A stretch of DNA of 64,000 nt from Flavobacterium eburneipallidum. GTDB lineage: Bacteria > Bacteroidota > Bacteroidia > Flavobacteriales > Flavobacteriaceae. Each line of letters begins with the position of its first letter. Within the stretch, counting starts at the first letter, position 1. The position numbers and the translations under genes are program-made. The stretch lies in contig NZ_CP114291.2 of the NCBI RefSeq assembly GCF_027111355.2, positions 3,224,001-3,288,000 on the forward strand, given 5' to 3'. Positions 28,011 to 38,201 of the stretch are shown piece after piece. The notes under the pieces are model-generated. The model had not been told where the DNA came from. It did no database searches and worked only from the letters and a program-made list of their open reading frames with translations.

Positions 28011-28907
28011 TTAAAACGCCAAATATAAGGCTATAATTTTTGCCTTATCAATAGACAATCCTTTAATTTTTGTTAAATCATCAACATTTTTAAAATCACC
28101 ATTCATACTTCTGAAAGTTACAATCTGTTTGGCTTGCTGATAATTGAAATACGGAAATTGAGCCAATTCCTTGATAGATGCGTTATTAATATCCACTTTC
28201 TTAATATTTGGGCGTGCAGAAATTTTAAAATGGACATTCAATTTCTCAATAACCTCTGGTGATAATCCCCAAACATCGTTCATTTGTTCCATTGCAACAA
28301 AACCGCCTAAACTTTCTCTAAATTTTAAAATTCGAAGCGAAATAGCATCGCCAATTCCATACACCTTAACCAAATCCTCTTGAGTAGCTTGATTGATATC
28401 AATAATTACTACTTTCTCTTTTTTGGCGAAAGCTGTATTAGAATAGTTTTTATATTCTTTAAAATCATTTTTGAATTCCTTTTTATTCTTAACCCAATCG
28501 GGAAATTTGAAATAAGGCGAAATAGCATTCAATAAAGAATCAGAAATTTTAGTTACTGCTTGAAACTCTTCGGGTGAATTCACATATTTATTTTGTTTTC
28601 TAAAAGCCAGAAGCCTGTCGATTTCTATAACCGACATTCCGAGTTTATAGCCTTTGTAATCCGTTATAAAATTAGGATTGAAAGGATACATTTTCGGTAC
28701 AAAATCTCTTTTTTCATCTTTTAAAGAATCAATTTGTGATTGCAGTGAAAGCCATTTTTCTTTTTCTGGAGGATTATTGGAAACGGAACTGAAATCTGCA
28801 AAAAAATAAACTAATTGAGAAACAATAATTATGAAAAATAATGACAAAATACCCAATTGTTGGTTCCTGGAAAAGGCAAACAAAGATTTTATTTCTTCTA
28901 AACTCAT
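28011..28907 (-). CDS. Membrane-anchored helix-hairpin-helix (ComEA-like) protein
   Basis: A 298-residue protein with one N-terminal membrane helix (LGILSLFFIIIVSQLVYFFA, about 18-37), a charged linker, and at least two helix-hairpin-helix regions: 'IDINQATQEDLVKVYGIGDAISLRILKFRESLGGF' (about 173-207) and 'VDINNASIKELAQFPYFNYQQAKQIVTFRSMNGDFKNVDDLTKIKGLSIDKAKII' at the C-terminus. The fold binds DNA non-specifically, and ComEA proteins hold incoming DNA during natural transformation. Here the long linker and lack of other competence genes leave the role open. Confidence 0.82.
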   Translation of the reverse strand: MSLEEIKSLFAFSRNQQLGILSLFFIIIVSQLVYFFADFSSVSNNPPEKEKWLSLQSQIDSLKDEKRDFVPKMYPFNPNFITDYKGYKLGMSVIEIDRLLAFRKQNKYVNSPEEFQAVTKISDSLLNAISPYFKFPDWVKNKKEFKNDFKEYKNYSNTAFAKKEKVVIIDINQATQEDLVKVYGIGDAISLRILKFRESLGGFVAMEQMNDVWGLSPEVIEKLNVHFKISARPNIKKVDINNASIKELAQFPYFNYQQAKQIVTFRSMNGDFKNVDDLTKIKGLSIDKAKIIALYLAF

Positions 28908-29043
28908 TACAAAAGCATCTTTAATAAAGATAAAAATAAGAAATATTTTAATAAATAATCATTTCTTCAATAAAAAAGTTAAAAAGAGAATAAACAATTT
29001 TAAAAATGAAGATTTCTCTATCGTTAGTCCGTCAAAAAAACAA

Positions 29044-29051
29044 TATATTTG
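29044..29051 (+). promoter_or_regulatory. -7 promoter box for the amino-acid permease
   Basis: TATATTTG, a consensus TAnnTTTG, 28 bp before the permease ATG. No good -33 partner was found. Confidence 0.5.
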
Positions 29052-29079
29052 AAAAATAGTAACCAAAACCCAAAATAAA

Positions 29080-30717
29080 ATGTCAATTTGGAAAAGAAAA
29101 CCATTAAATCAACTTTTGGCTGAAGCTGAAGATTCTGAAAAAGGATTAAAGAAAACATTAAGCGCAACGGGACTTGTTGCATTAGGCATAGGTGCTATCA
29201 TTGGTGCTGGATTATTTTCAATAACAGGTCTAGCAGCATCAGCAAATGCAGGTCCAGCAATAACCATTTCCTTTCTTGTAGCAGCACTGGGTTGTGTTTT
29301 TGCTGGTTTATGTTATGCCGAATTTTCTTCTATGATTCCTGTTGCAGGAAGTGCTTACACCTATTCTTTTGCTACAATGGGAGAATTTGTTGCTTGGATT
29401 ATTGGTTGGGATTTAGTCCTAGAATATGCCGTTGGAGCTGCCACAGTTTCTATTAGTTGGTCTCGGTATTTCGGAAAATTTCTCGGAGGATATGACATTC
29501 ATATAGATGATGCTTATATGCTTTCACCTTTTGAGGGCGGCATCATAAATATTCCTGCAGTAGCAATTGTAATGATTATGTCATTCCTTTTAATACGAGG
29601 AACAAGAGAATCTTCCTTTGTAAACGGACTTATCGTTTTATTAAAAGTTAGCGTAGTTTTAGTATTTATTGCTGTAGGATGGCAATATATAAAACCTGAA
29701 AATTACAGCCCATACATTCCAGAAAATACAGGAACATTCGGAGAGTTTGGTTTTTCGGGAATCATTAGAGCTGCCGCTATAGTATTCTTCGCCTATATTG
29801 GTTTTGATGCTGTTTCAACAGCTGCTCAAGAAGCTAAAAACCCAAAAAGAGATATGCCAATTGGAATTTTATTATCATTAGGAATCTGTACTATCCTTTA
29901 TATTTTATTTGCGCATGTAATGACTGGAGTGGTAAATTATCAGGCATTTGCAGGAAAAGATGGAATTGCACCTGTGGCAGTTGCGGTAGAGTCAATGGGT
30001 AGTGTCGGTACTAATGGATTAATAACTCCTGCTTATCCTTGGCTAAACAATGCGATTTTACTAGCCATTTTAGGAGGCTATTCGTCAGTGATTTTAGTGA
30101 TGCTTATGGGTCAAAGTAGAGTATTTTTTTCAATGAGTAAAGATGGCTTAATGCCAAAAGTATTTTCTGAAGTACATCCAAAATACAGAACACCTGCAAA
30201 AAACAACTTATTGTTCATGGTAATTGTGAGCCTTTTTGCTGCTTTTGTCCCTGCAAGAGTCGTTGGAGAAATGACTAGCATTGGAACCTTATTTGCTTTC
30301 ATTTTAGTTTGTATCGGAGTATTAATTATGCGCAAAAAAATGCCAGATGCACCAAGAGCTTTCAAAACACCTTTGGTTCCTTTCGTTCCTATTGCTGGTG
30401 TCGCAGTTTGCTTATTTATGATGGTGTTTTTACCATTAGACACTTGGATTCGTCTTATCGTTTGGATGATGATTGGATTTGATTTATACCTGTTTTACGG
30501 AATGAAAAATAGCCACTTAAACAATGGACAATTTAGTTTAAAAAGCTACAAAACAGTTTCTGCTTCAGGATTGGGAATGGTATTGGCTTTAATTATTATT
30601 GCTTTTATTCATCATAGTGACATCGAAATTGATGACCATTTCTTATTTTATTTTTCATTAATTTTTGCTGCAATCCATGCTTTAATTTATGCTTACAGTT
30701 TTAAAAAAGTAAGATAA
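29080..30717 (+). CDS. APC-family amino acid permease
   Basis: A 545-residue inner-membrane transporter of the amino acid-polyamine-organocation superfamily, cationic amino acid transporter-like. The family glycine loop 'GLVALGIGAIIGAGLFSITG' (about 31-50) is in helix 1, and 'FFAYIGFDAVSTAAQEAKNPKRDMPIGI' (about 245-272) is the conserved helix 6 / loop region. About 12-14 hydrophobic helices are visible, the last pair being a C-terminal extension. Substrate is not determinable. It is a single gene on the plus strand, with a bidirectional terminator after it. Confidence 0.92.
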   Translation: MSIWKRKPLNQLLAEAEDSEKGLKKTLSATGLVALGIGAIIGAGLFSITGLAASANAGPAITISFLVAALGCVFAGLCYAEFSSMIPVAGSAYTYSFATMGEFVAWIIGWDLVLEYAVGAATVSISWSRYFGKFLGGYDIHIDDAYMLSPFEGGIINIPAVAIVMIMSFLLIRGTRESSFVNGLIVLLKVSVVLVFIAVGWQYIKPENYSPYIPENTGTFGEFGFSGIIRAAAIVFFAYIGFDAVSTAAQEAKNPKRDMPIGILLSLGICTILYILFAHVMTGVVNYQAFAGKDGIAPVAVAVESMGSVGTNGLITPAYPWLNNAILLAILGGYSSVILVMLMGQSRVFFSMSKDGLMPKVFSEVHPKYRTPAKNNLLFMVIVSLFAAFVPARVVGEMTSIGTLFAFILVCIGVLIMRKKMPDAPRAFKTPLVPFVPIAGVAVCLFMMVFLPLDTWIRLIVWMMIGFDLYLFYGMKNSHLNNGQFSLKSYKTVSASGLGMVLALIIIAFIHHSDIEIDDHFLFYFSLIFAAIHALIYAYSFKKVR

Positions 30718-30732
30718 CATAATACATATCAA

Positions 30733-30773
30733 TAAAAAAAGGATTTTAAGCTTTTTAAAATCCCTTTTTTTTA
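30733..30773. terminator. Bidirectional terminator between the permease and the PspC-like gene
   Basis: AAAAAAGGATTTTAA and TTAAAATCC(C)TTTTTT form a long stem around GCTT, with A-run and T-run on the two sides, between two convergent genes. Confidence 0.85.
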
Positions 30774-30776
30774 TGT

Positions 30777-31004
30777 TTATAAATCAAAAACCGATGATCG
30801 TTTAGCTCGAACCAAATCCTTTAATTTTATCCAAAAAGCTAAAATTAAATAAATTCCAAAACCCAATCCTACGGTTACAAACGATATGTAAATAAAAAAT
30901 AACCGCACACTATTGGCCCGCATTCCTAATTTATCCGCCAAACGTGAAGAAACGTGAAAACCGTGTTTTTCTAAAAAAAATTTGAGTTGTATTATAGCTG
31001 ACAT
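30777..31004 (-). CDS. PspC-domain small membrane protein
   Basis: A 75-residue protein resembling the PspC domain: 'VSSRLADKLGMRANSVRLFFIYISFVTVGLGFGIYLILAFWIKL', that is, a short soluble start, two close hydrophobic stretches and a basic tail. PspC proteins are envelope-stress components in proteobacteria; in Flavobacteria short solitary copies are common with no assigned role. It converges on the permease and follows a DUF2851 gene by 50 bp. Confidence 0.8.
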   Translation of the reverse strand: MSAIIQLKFFLEKHGFHVSSRLADKLGMRANSVRLFFIYISFVTVGLGFGIYLILAFWIKLKDLVRAKRSSVFDL

Positions 31005-31054
31005 TTTTAACTAAATTAATTATCCGAAAAGCAAAATTACGTTTTATTCTTCAA

Positions 31055-32326
31055 TTAATTTTTCTTTAGTAATTCCATTCCAATAGCACATTCCAAACAA
31101 CTACTTTTATTACAATATTCATTCTTTAATTGCAATAAGGATTGCGATTCAAAGGCATTTTTTGATTTAATTCCAAAGGAACTAAACTTATCTAAAATAG
31201 CATTTTTTTCAGGAGCGACCTCATCCAATAACTGAATTAAATCTTCCGAAATTTCTTTTCCCTGACTTTTTGCATAAGCAAATTGAAGCGGAATGATGGT
31301 ATTAATCAAGATCAAATCGATAAATGATTTAGAAAGTAGTTTCTTTTTCTTGGGACTTTCTTTGTCAAATTGGTAATGATTTTGCCAATAATTGGAAGCC
31401 GAAACATTGAAGGTTTCATAAATAACTTCATGTGAATTACAACTACTAATTTTTGAAAATAAATTTTGTTGACTATGGTACAAATTCGCCAATTGCGACA
31501 ATCGAATGGTTGGAAAATTATCTGGTCGATGCTTGAAAAACTGAACCGGTTCGATTATTTTTCTCTCTAATTGATATTTATGTAACAAATAGAAATAGCG
31601 AAATTTCAAATCTTTGAAATAGACATCTTCTTTTTCAGTATCTAATAATCCCGCAGTTCCAAACAGTAAAGCTTCTAGATTTTCTACTTCAAAGCTTTCT
31701 TTTCGAATAATCGAAAAAGGAATAGACTGGGCAATTTTAAGAAAAATTTCACCATTGGTATTCAATCCAAAATTCTTGGCTAAAAGACAAAACAAGACAG
31801 CTTCCCAATTCTGATTCGTTTGTTCTAGTAAATCAAAAACAGGTTTTGATTTTCGCTCCAAGCGTTCAAAAAACAAGCGTTCTTGCCAATTTTTCAAAGT
31901 AAATTGTGGAATTTCAACCAATTGTTTTTCGCAAAAAATCCAAGATTTTGGAGTTAATAAAGATTGATAATTGTGAAGTGTTTCGGCATCGACATATTTA
32001 TTAAGTTCCAATACTGGAATTTCGGTATTGTTTTTTCTGAAAATTTCGGTATCGTGTTCCCACACAACATGAAGAATTACATTTTCATACCCTTCGTCTC
32101 TCTCGTGATGATGCACATACCAATCCGAAGATTTGAGGTGAATTTCTACATTACCAGCCCATTTTTGATTATCGATAGTGATTTGTGCATTGAAAAAATC
32201 AGGGCCAGCAAGCTCTAAATATTGTCCTGAATTAATAATGGTAATTTCTTCCCCATTGAAGGTTTTTAAATTCAGTGCATCAAATTTCTTGAATTTCCAG
32301 AGGTAGTGAAGAAAATCTTCTTTCAT
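31055..32326 (-). CDS. DUF2851 family protein
   Basis: A 423-residue cytoplasmic protein typical of Bacteroidota DUF2851: 'EDFLHYLWKFKKFDALNLKTFNGEEITIINSGQYLELAGPDFFNAQITIDNQKWAGNVEIHLKSSDWYVHHHERDEGYENVILHVVWEHD' at the N-terminus and a Cys-rich tail 'NKSSCLECAIGMELL'. The N-terminal pattern with 'GNVEIHLKSSDW' and 'VILHVVWEHD' has been noted as nuclease-like, but no activity is established as far as I know. It is followed closely by the PspC-like gene. Confidence 0.88.
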   Translation of the reverse strand: MKEDFLHYLWKFKKFDALNLKTFNGEEITIINSGQYLELAGPDFFNAQITIDNQKWAGNVEIHLKSSDWYVHHHERDEGYENVILHVVWEHDTEIFRKNNTEIPVLELNKYVDAETLHNYQSLLTPKSWIFCEKQLVEIPQFTLKNWQERLFFERLERKSKPVFDLLEQTNQNWEAVLFCLLAKNFGLNTNGEIFLKIAQSIPFSIIRKESFEVENLEALLFGTAGLLDTEKEDVYFKDLKFRYFYLLHKYQLERKIIEPVQFFKHRPDNFPTIRLSQLANLYHSQQNLFSKISSCNSHEVIYETFNVSASNYWQNHYQFDKESPKKKKLLSKSFIDLILINTIIPLQFAYAKSQGKEISEDLIQLLDEVAPEKNAILDKFSSFGIKSKNAFESQSLLQLKNEYCNKSSCLECAIGMELLKKN

Positions 32327-32454
32327 ATATTTTTTTAGATGAGAGATAATAAACTCATCCTAAATACTAAATTAGTAAAAAAAAGAATATATTCAGATTT
32401 TAAAAACCTAATTGCTATTCATGAAATGAGATTGCTTAATTCCTCTCAATCTGG

Positions 32455-32937
32455 CTAACGAAGTAAATACAATTTAGCACAAGCTCGAGCATCTGATAAA
32501 GCTTCGTGATGGTTGAGTTTGATGTTCATTTCACGGCAACAGTCACTTAATTTGGTTGGTTTTAAGCCTTTGGCTTTGTAGATTTTCACGGTACATTCCC
32601 ATCGAGAACTGATATTTAATTCTGCATAATCCAAGCCATAAAACGCCATCGATTTTGCTAAAACATTACGGTCAAAACTTTCGTTATGTGCTACAACTAC
32701 TCTATTCTGCAGGCGTTTTTTAATTTCAGGAAAAACTTCTACAAAGTTTTTGGCATTGTAAGTATCACGTGGATAAATACCATGAACAGCAATTGTATAG
32801 GGATTATATACATTATTTGGTGGTTTAATTAGAGTAACGTACTCGTCAACAATCACACCGTTTTCGACCGTTACAATCCCTACGGAACAAGGATGATACC
32901 CTGTTGCAGTTTCAAAATCTATGGCAGTGAAGGTCAT
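32455..32937 (-). CDS. 3'-5' exonuclease, DnaQ-like (DEDDh)
   Basis: A 160-residue exonuclease fold. The DEDDh motifs are visible: 'FTAIDFETAT' (Asp/Glu pair, residues 7 and 9), 'VVAHNESFDRNVL' (Asp about 108), and 'LNHHEALSDARACAKL' (His about 145, Asp about 150). It removes nucleotides from 3' ends; the small size suggests a stand-alone repair or RNA-processing exonuclease, not the polymerase III epsilon subunit. Single gene; no partner is visible. Confidence 0.9.
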   Translation of the reverse strand: MTFTAIDFETATGYHPCSVGIVTVENGVIVDEYVTLIKPPNNVYNPYTIAVHGIYPRDTYNAKNFVEVFPEIKKRLQNRVVVAHNESFDRNVLAKSMAFYGLDYAELNISSRWECTVKIYKAKGLKPTKLSDCCREMNIKLNHHEALSDARACAKLYLLR

Positions 32938-33052
32938 TTATTTTTGTTTTTTTTATTAGATTCATTCGATAATTTGACACCAATTGAGGTATTACAAAAC
33001 TACTCTTTATTTTATATTTTAAAATTATTCTAATTCATTTCACTTTTAAAAC

Positions 33053-33082
33053 AAAAAAAATCCGCCATAAAAATGACGGATT
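33053..33082 (-). terminator. Distal terminator of the susCD unit
   Basis: AATCCG and CGGATT around a 12-nt loop, followed on the minus strand by eight T. It lies about 135 bp after susD, beyond another hairpin. Confidence 0.75.
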
Positions 33083-33156
33083 GAATTTAAAAAAACTATT
33101 GATTAAAAAAACCTACACATCTGTTACTTTTCTGTAAAGCTACAAATTATTCACAA

Positions 33157-33190
33157 AGAAGCTGTTTAAATTTACTTCAAACAGCTTCTT
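33157..33190 (-). terminator. Hairpin directly after susD
   Basis: AAGAAGCTGTTT and AAACAGCTTCTT form a 12-bp perfect stem with a 10-nt loop. The following T-run is weak, so it may stabilise the 3' end while the next hairpin terminates. Confidence 0.65.
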
Positions 33191-33217
33191 AAATTACAAG
33201 ACAAGATTAATTAAAGA

Positions 33218-34861
33218 TTAATAAGCTGGGTTTTGAGGGAAATCTTTATTTGGATTCAAATCAAGCACTAATTGAGGAATTGGTCTTAAAATTTTCTTTT
33301 CACCGTTGTTACCATCAAAATTAACTGCTTTAATATTGTAATTGTATTGAGAAGCTCTTGCTATAAGTGTTCCAGTACGTTTCAAATCAAACCATCTTTT
33401 ATATTCACCTAACAATTCTCTTCCTCTTTCGTCTAATATGTAATCAATATTAAACTCAACCGCAGTTGCATTAGCAACACCAGCTCTTCTTCTTACCTCA
33501 TTTAAACGTGCTAAACCAGTTCCAGGATTACCTGCTTTAAGATAAGCTTCTGCAGCAATTAAATATGTCTCTCCAAGTCTAGAAACTATGAAATCACGCG
33601 TACTCGCTGGACCTGTAGTTGCAGGTGTTAGAGGATCTGGATCATCAAATTTCTTAACAGGAATAGTTTGGTAATCTAAATTTTTAGTTAAAGTATATTC
33701 TGCAGAATATTCTCCCCAAGGATGATAAATAAAACCTGTAGCAAGTTTATTAGCGTTTGTTGCTAAATATGTTGCTTTATCTTGAGCAGTAAACCATTTT
33801 GGCTCATAAAAATGTTTGATTTTTAAGTTCGTCTTATCAGCTACCCTAAAGAAATCATAATAATTTTCATACACTTCATGCATAAAAGTGGCTGCCCAAC
33901 GCTGATCTCCTTTTTCATACAACCCCAAAGCGTATCCAGTTGGACATAAGTTATAACTTCTTAATGGAGCTCCACCTCTTGTTTCACTACCTCCTAAATA
34001 AGAACTAAAAAAATAAAATTGATTGTTTCCTAATCTTGTAGGATCTGTACTAGTTGAATTTTTATCAAACTGAACAGAAAATATAACTTCAGCATTCAAA
34101 TCATTTGCTGGCAAAAACAACTGGCTCCATGCTACTGTTAATGTCTGACCTGCAATAGCAGCATCAGCATAGGTTGCTGCTTTAGTAAAATCTGCGAGTG
34201 TCCCAAAAGACTCATATCCCTTTGTTAAATATACTTTAGCCAACAAATCATTGACCGCTCTTTTATTAACCTTACCGGTAGAAGCATAAGCACCAGTACC
34301 AACTGCTGCTAAAGACTCTTCTAAATCCTTAATTATAAAAGCATATACTTCTTCAGCAGTATTTCTAGTAAAAGCTTCATTGTCTGATGTGAAATTTTTC
34401 TCTACAATGGATACTCCTCCATAAGTTTGCACTAATAAAAAATAAGACATTGCTCTAATAAATTTAGCTTCTCCAACTAACACAGGTATGTTAGGCGTTT
34501 GCTCTGTAATTGTAGAATAATATATAGTTTTATTTACAGATTGGATAGCTTTATAACATTCTCTATACAAATATTCTACATTACTTGATGTTGGAATCAA
34601 TTGAGAATATTGACTTAAGCCCGCTGGTTCAGTTCCCCTTCCTTCAGCATACATATCTGTCCCTGAACAAAACAACCATGGTTCACCACCATAAATAGTT
34701 TTCAATCTTGCGTAGGTACTGTTTATTAAAAACTGGAAACCTGCAGCAGTTTTGTAGGTCTCATCTGCAGATGCATTTGAACGTATGTCTTCTTCAATAA
34801 AATTACTACAAGAAGTAAAAATTGCACCAACAATTCCTAATAATACTATTATTTTTTTCAT
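33218..34861 (-). CDS. RagB/SusD family nutrient-uptake outer-membrane lipoprotein
   Basis: A 547-residue surface lipoprotein that captures oligosaccharide or other ligands and closes the SusC channel. It has a lipoprotein signal with a Cys near residue 18 (GAIFTSCSNF), a TPR-like N-terminal half ('AKFIRAMSYFLLVQTYGGVSIV', 'RAVNDLLAKVYLTKGYESFG') and the C-terminal 'YLIAAEAYLKAGNPGTGLARLNEVRRRAGVANA', 'ILDERGRELLGEYKRWFDLKRTGTL'. It is 11 bp after susC and co-transcribed. No enzyme or surface-binding gene follows, so the ligand is unknown. Confidence 0.95.
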   Translation of the reverse strand: MKKIIVLLGIVGAIFTSCSNFIEEDIRSNASADETYKTAAGFQFLINSTYARLKTIYGGEPWLFCSGTDMYAEGRGTEPAGLSQYSQLIPTSSNVEYLYRECYKAIQSVNKTIYYSTITEQTPNIPVLVGEAKFIRAMSYFLLVQTYGGVSIVEKNFTSDNEAFTRNTAEEVYAFIIKDLEESLAAVGTGAYASTGKVNKRAVNDLLAKVYLTKGYESFGTLADFTKAATYADAAIAGQTLTVAWSQLFLPANDLNAEVIFSVQFDKNSTSTDPTRLGNNQFYFFSSYLGGSETRGGAPLRSYNLCPTGYALGLYEKGDQRWAATFMHEVYENYYDFFRVADKTNLKIKHFYEPKWFTAQDKATYLATNANKLATGFIYHPWGEYSAEYTLTKNLDYQTIPVKKFDDPDPLTPATTGPASTRDFIVSRLGETYLIAAEAYLKAGNPGTGLARLNEVRRRAGVANATAVEFNIDYILDERGRELLGEYKRWFDLKRTGTLIARASQYNYNIKAVNFDGNNGEKKILRPIPQLVLDLNPNKDFPQNPAY

Positions 34862-34872
34862 TTTTTCTTTAA

Positions 34873-37800
34873 TTAAAATTTAAGACTTAATCCCAATTGT
34901 GTTGTTATAGATGCAGGACGGTTAACTCCTAAAGAAGCACTTGCCCACTCTGGATCATATCCCTCGAAATCAGTGAACACAAACGGATCTAGTATATTAA
35001 CATAAACTCTTAAATTGCTCACTTTTAATTTTTTTATCAATTCTGAAGGAAGTGTATATCCGAAAGAGATATTTTTGATTTTTACATAAGAAGCATCGCG
35101 ATAATAGGCAAAATTATTTCCCCAGAAAGCTCCTGCTCCAGTTGCTACTGGCCCAGGTCGTGGATATGCATTTGATGCGTTAGCCGCTATACCTCCACCA
35201 TTTGTTGGGATAAAATAATCCATTTTCATTTTTTGACGTCCACGATCACTTACGTTAGCAAAATTTTGATGAAATGAACTCAAAACTGTTTGACCTTGGC
35301 TTGTTAAAATCGAGAAGTTGAAGTCAAAATTACCAATTGTTAATTTTGAATAGGCACTTCCTTGCCACTGAGGATTTGGATTTCCAATTGTAGTTCTATC
35401 TAATGCATCAAATTTACCATCACTATTTAAATCTTTTGGACGTGCTTGACCTGGTAGCATATTATAAGTTGCTGCTTGAGCTGCTTCACTTTCTTGCCAT
35501 ACACCATCATATACATAATTGTAATTTGAGTTTAATGGCTTACCTATAAATAAATTATTACCAATATCATCTACTTTGTTCTGACCGTTGATAGATTCTA
35601 AACTATTCACATTTTTAGTGAATGTAAAAGTCGTTTCCCATTTCACTTTATCAGTTTGAATATTTTTTGTAGTCAAAATTACCTCAACTCCTTTATTACT
35701 TATCGATCCAACGTTAGAAATTGTAGCGCCTCCAGGAACACCATATTCATAAGGTAATGCTCTATTGAATATTAGCTCATCAGATAAACGATCGTAAACA
35801 TCAACACTACCTGAAATTCGATTAGCTAAAAATCCGAAATCAAGTCCGAAGTTTAATTCACGTGTTTTTTCCCAAGTTAAACCTGCATTCGCTAAATTCT
35901 TAGACTCCCAACCTGTAACTAAATTAGTACCATTAGCATAAAAAGTTTGTTGATCTAGTAATTGTTGAGTAGAATAAGGTTGTACATTATTATTTCCTGT
36001 ATATCCTAAACTAGCTCTTAATTTAAGATCGGAAATAACTTTGTTGTTTTGCAAAAAGGATTCTTTACTAATTTTCCATCCTAATGCTACTGAAGGAAAG
36101 CTTTGCCATTTTACACCTTCTGCAAGAACTGAAGCACCATCCCAACGATTTGTAGCTGTTAACAAATATTTATCTTTAAAAACATAATTTAAACGAAGTG
36201 CATAAGAACTTAATGTTCTTTTTTCGAAAAAAGAGTCCATATTATAACTTGTTTGAACACCTGCTCCCAAGTCATAATATCCTGTATCGAAAGGCATACC
36301 ATTTGATGATGCAAATGATGTTTTGTCAACATTTGAAAACAAACTTTGTAGTAACAATGCACTAAAATCATGCACTTCGTTAAAAGTCTTTTTGATATCT
36401 ATTTGATTATCCCATGTATAATTAAAATTTTCATTTTTATTTAATGATGCCGATCTTTTTCCATTTAATCCAACACCTGCATTAGATTCTGCACCAAATG
36501 CTTTACCAATTTCTTCATTTTCAAAACCTGCTGCAAAAGTTGTTTTGAATGATAACCAGTCAATAGGTTGGTATTGAAAATAGACATTTCCAATAGTTTG
36601 CCATCTATTTCTGTCTTGAACAGAATTTGCAATTTCTACCAATGGATTCACTGTACTTGTCTTATCAATTACGAAAGCTGTACTATTAGGCAATGTTAAT
36701 TTTCCCGGTAAGAAAAATAATTGTCCTACAATATCTTGACCATTTGAATCTACAGCCCATGGCGATAGTAATGGACTTAAACGAAAAGCCTCTTGCATTG
36801 CCAAATCACTACCTAATTCTGTCACTACTCTTGCAATTGTTAGATTTGCTCCAGTAGAAAATTTATTATTGATTTTATGATTAACTCCTAATTTAAAATT
36901 ATATTTATCATTTGTGTCTTTATCTATTAAACCCTCATCTTTTTGAATACCAAAAGCAAGATTATATGACAGTCCATTTTCAGCTCTGCCTGATAAATTT
37001 AAATAGTTATTTGATGTCATCCCTGATTGTAAAACAGCATCATACCAATCAAAACTATATCCATTATTTGCTCTTTCAACCAATAAAGCACTTCTAACTG
37101 ATGAAGCTGTTAAAAGTTGGGCTTGCGTTTGAGTCACAGGATTAGCAGTCATATAAGCAGTACGGTGAAACTTCCACCATTCGCTCGCAGTCATCATTTC
37201 AGGTAAACGACTAGCTGTTTTTGTACCATAAGAACTTTCAAAAGATATACTTATACCACCTTTTGCAGATGTACCACTTTTTGTAGTCACAATAACAACA
37301 CCATTAGACCCTCTAGATCCGTAGATAGCAGCAGACGAAGCATCTTTCAATATGTCCATTCGTGCTATATCTTGAGGATTTAAAAAATCAATATTATCTG
37401 TTGGCACACCATCTACAATATATAATGGACTTGATCCACCTAAAGAGTTATTTCCACGTATAACCATCTTATAACCGTCGCCTGAACGCCCAGAATTAGA
37501 GGTGATTTGCACCCCTGGCATACTCCCTTGTATAGCTTCTAATGGACTGTTAACATTTCTTTCAGTAATCGCTTCAGGCTTAATAGTACTCACTGATCCA
37601 GTTAAATCAGTTTTTTTAACAGAACCATAACCCACTACAACTACTTCATTTAACTGACTACTTTCAGCAGCCATACTAACATTTATGTTTGATTTTCCAC
37701 TAATCGGTTTTTCAACTGATTTATATCCTACAAAACTAAACACTAAAACATCATTCGATTTAGCACTTATAACATACTTACCATCTAAATCAGCAGATGT

Positions 37801-37965
37801 TGCTTTATTTGTTCCTTTAACTAAAACAGAAACACCAGGTAATGGCCCAGCATCATCAGTAACAGTGCCTGAAACATTTAACACTTCTTGCCCGTAAATT
37901 GGCATACAGAGTAAAATTCCTAATAAAAAGGAACAAAGACTCACTTTCATTTTCTTTTTTTTCAT
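34873..37965 (-). CDS. SusC/RagA family TonB-linked outer-membrane transporter
   Basis: A 1,030-residue TonB-dependent transporter. It has a signal peptide (about 1-25), a carboxypeptidase-regulatory-like domain ('VSGTVTDDAGPLPGVSVLVKGTNKATSADLDGKY', about 30-105), the SusC-type TonB box region 'LNEVVVVGYGSVKKTDLTGSVS', and a plug with 'IRGNNSLGGSSPLYIVDGVP' and 'ILKDASSAAIYGSRGSNGVVIVTTK', then the 22-strand barrel ending in 'ASITTQLGLSLKF'. It works with SusD downstream. The promoter with an overlapping LacI-type palindrome lies about 230 bp upstream. Confidence 0.96.
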   Translation of the reverse strand: MKKKKMKVSLCSFLLGILLCMPIYGQEVLNVSGTVTDDAGPLPGVSVLVKGTNKATSADLDGKYVISAKSNDVLVFSFVGYKSVEKPISGKSNINVSMAAESSQLNEVVVVGYGSVKKTDLTGSVSTIKPEAITERNVNSPLEAIQGSMPGVQITSNSGRSGDGYKMVIRGNNSLGGSSPLYIVDGVPTDNIDFLNPQDIARMDILKDASSAAIYGSRGSNGVVIVTTKSGTSAKGGISISFESSYGTKTASRLPEMMTASEWWKFHRTAYMTANPVTQTQAQLLTASSVRSALLVERANNGYSFDWYDAVLQSGMTSNNYLNLSGRAENGLSYNLAFGIQKDEGLIDKDTNDKYNFKLGVNHKINNKFSTGANLTIARVVTELGSDLAMQEAFRLSPLLSPWAVDSNGQDIVGQLFFLPGKLTLPNSTAFVIDKTSTVNPLVEIANSVQDRNRWQTIGNVYFQYQPIDWLSFKTTFAAGFENEEIGKAFGAESNAGVGLNGKRSASLNKNENFNYTWDNQIDIKKTFNEVHDFSALLLQSLFSNVDKTSFASSNGMPFDTGYYDLGAGVQTSYNMDSFFEKRTLSSYALRLNYVFKDKYLLTATNRWDGASVLAEGVKWQSFPSVALGWKISKESFLQNNKVISDLKLRASLGYTGNNNVQPYSTQQLLDQQTFYANGTNLVTGWESKNLANAGLTWEKTRELNFGLDFGFLANRISGSVDVYDRLSDELIFNRALPYEYGVPGGATISNVGSISNKGVEVILTTKNIQTDKVKWETTFTFTKNVNSLESINGQNKVDDIGNNLFIGKPLNSNYNYVYDGVWQESEAAQAATYNMLPGQARPKDLNSDGKFDALDRTTIGNPNPQWQGSAYSKLTIGNFDFNFSILTSQGQTVLSSFHQNFANVSDRGRQKMKMDYFIPTNGGGIAANASNAYPRPGPVATGAGAFWGNNFAYYRDASYVKIKNISFGYTLPSELIKKLKVSNLRVYVNILDPFVFTDFEGYDPEWASASLGVNRPASITTQLGLSLKF

Positions 37966-38188
37966 TGGTTTATAAATTTGGTTGGTTGGTAAATTTTCAA
38001 TATCTAAAATATTTAAATATAATAGTTAACAATTATTACAATTTTGCTTAGTGATTAAACATTACAATCAATTAAATCTGTTCGGCACTTTGGATATTTA
38101 ATAATATTACAAAAAAACCCATTCTGCTACCAATCCTATATTTTGCAAAAAATCACAAATCACAACAACGTTAATATAAAGTTAAATT

Positions 38189-38200
38189 GTAATCGATTGC
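38189..38200. promoter_or_regulatory. Candidate LacI-type operator at the susC start site
   Basis: GTAATCGATTGC is a near-palindrome (one mismatch) with the central CG typical of LacI-family operators. It begins one base after the susC -7 box, at the predicted transcription start, so a bound repressor would block initiation. A LacI-family gene occurs at 54470-55501, but nothing links the two directly. Confidence 0.5.
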
Positions 38201-38201
38201 G

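Noticed and set aside
28011..28907. Part of a competence locus
   Set aside because: Only the helix-hairpin-helix domains resemble ComEA; no comEC, comF or pilus genes are nearby.
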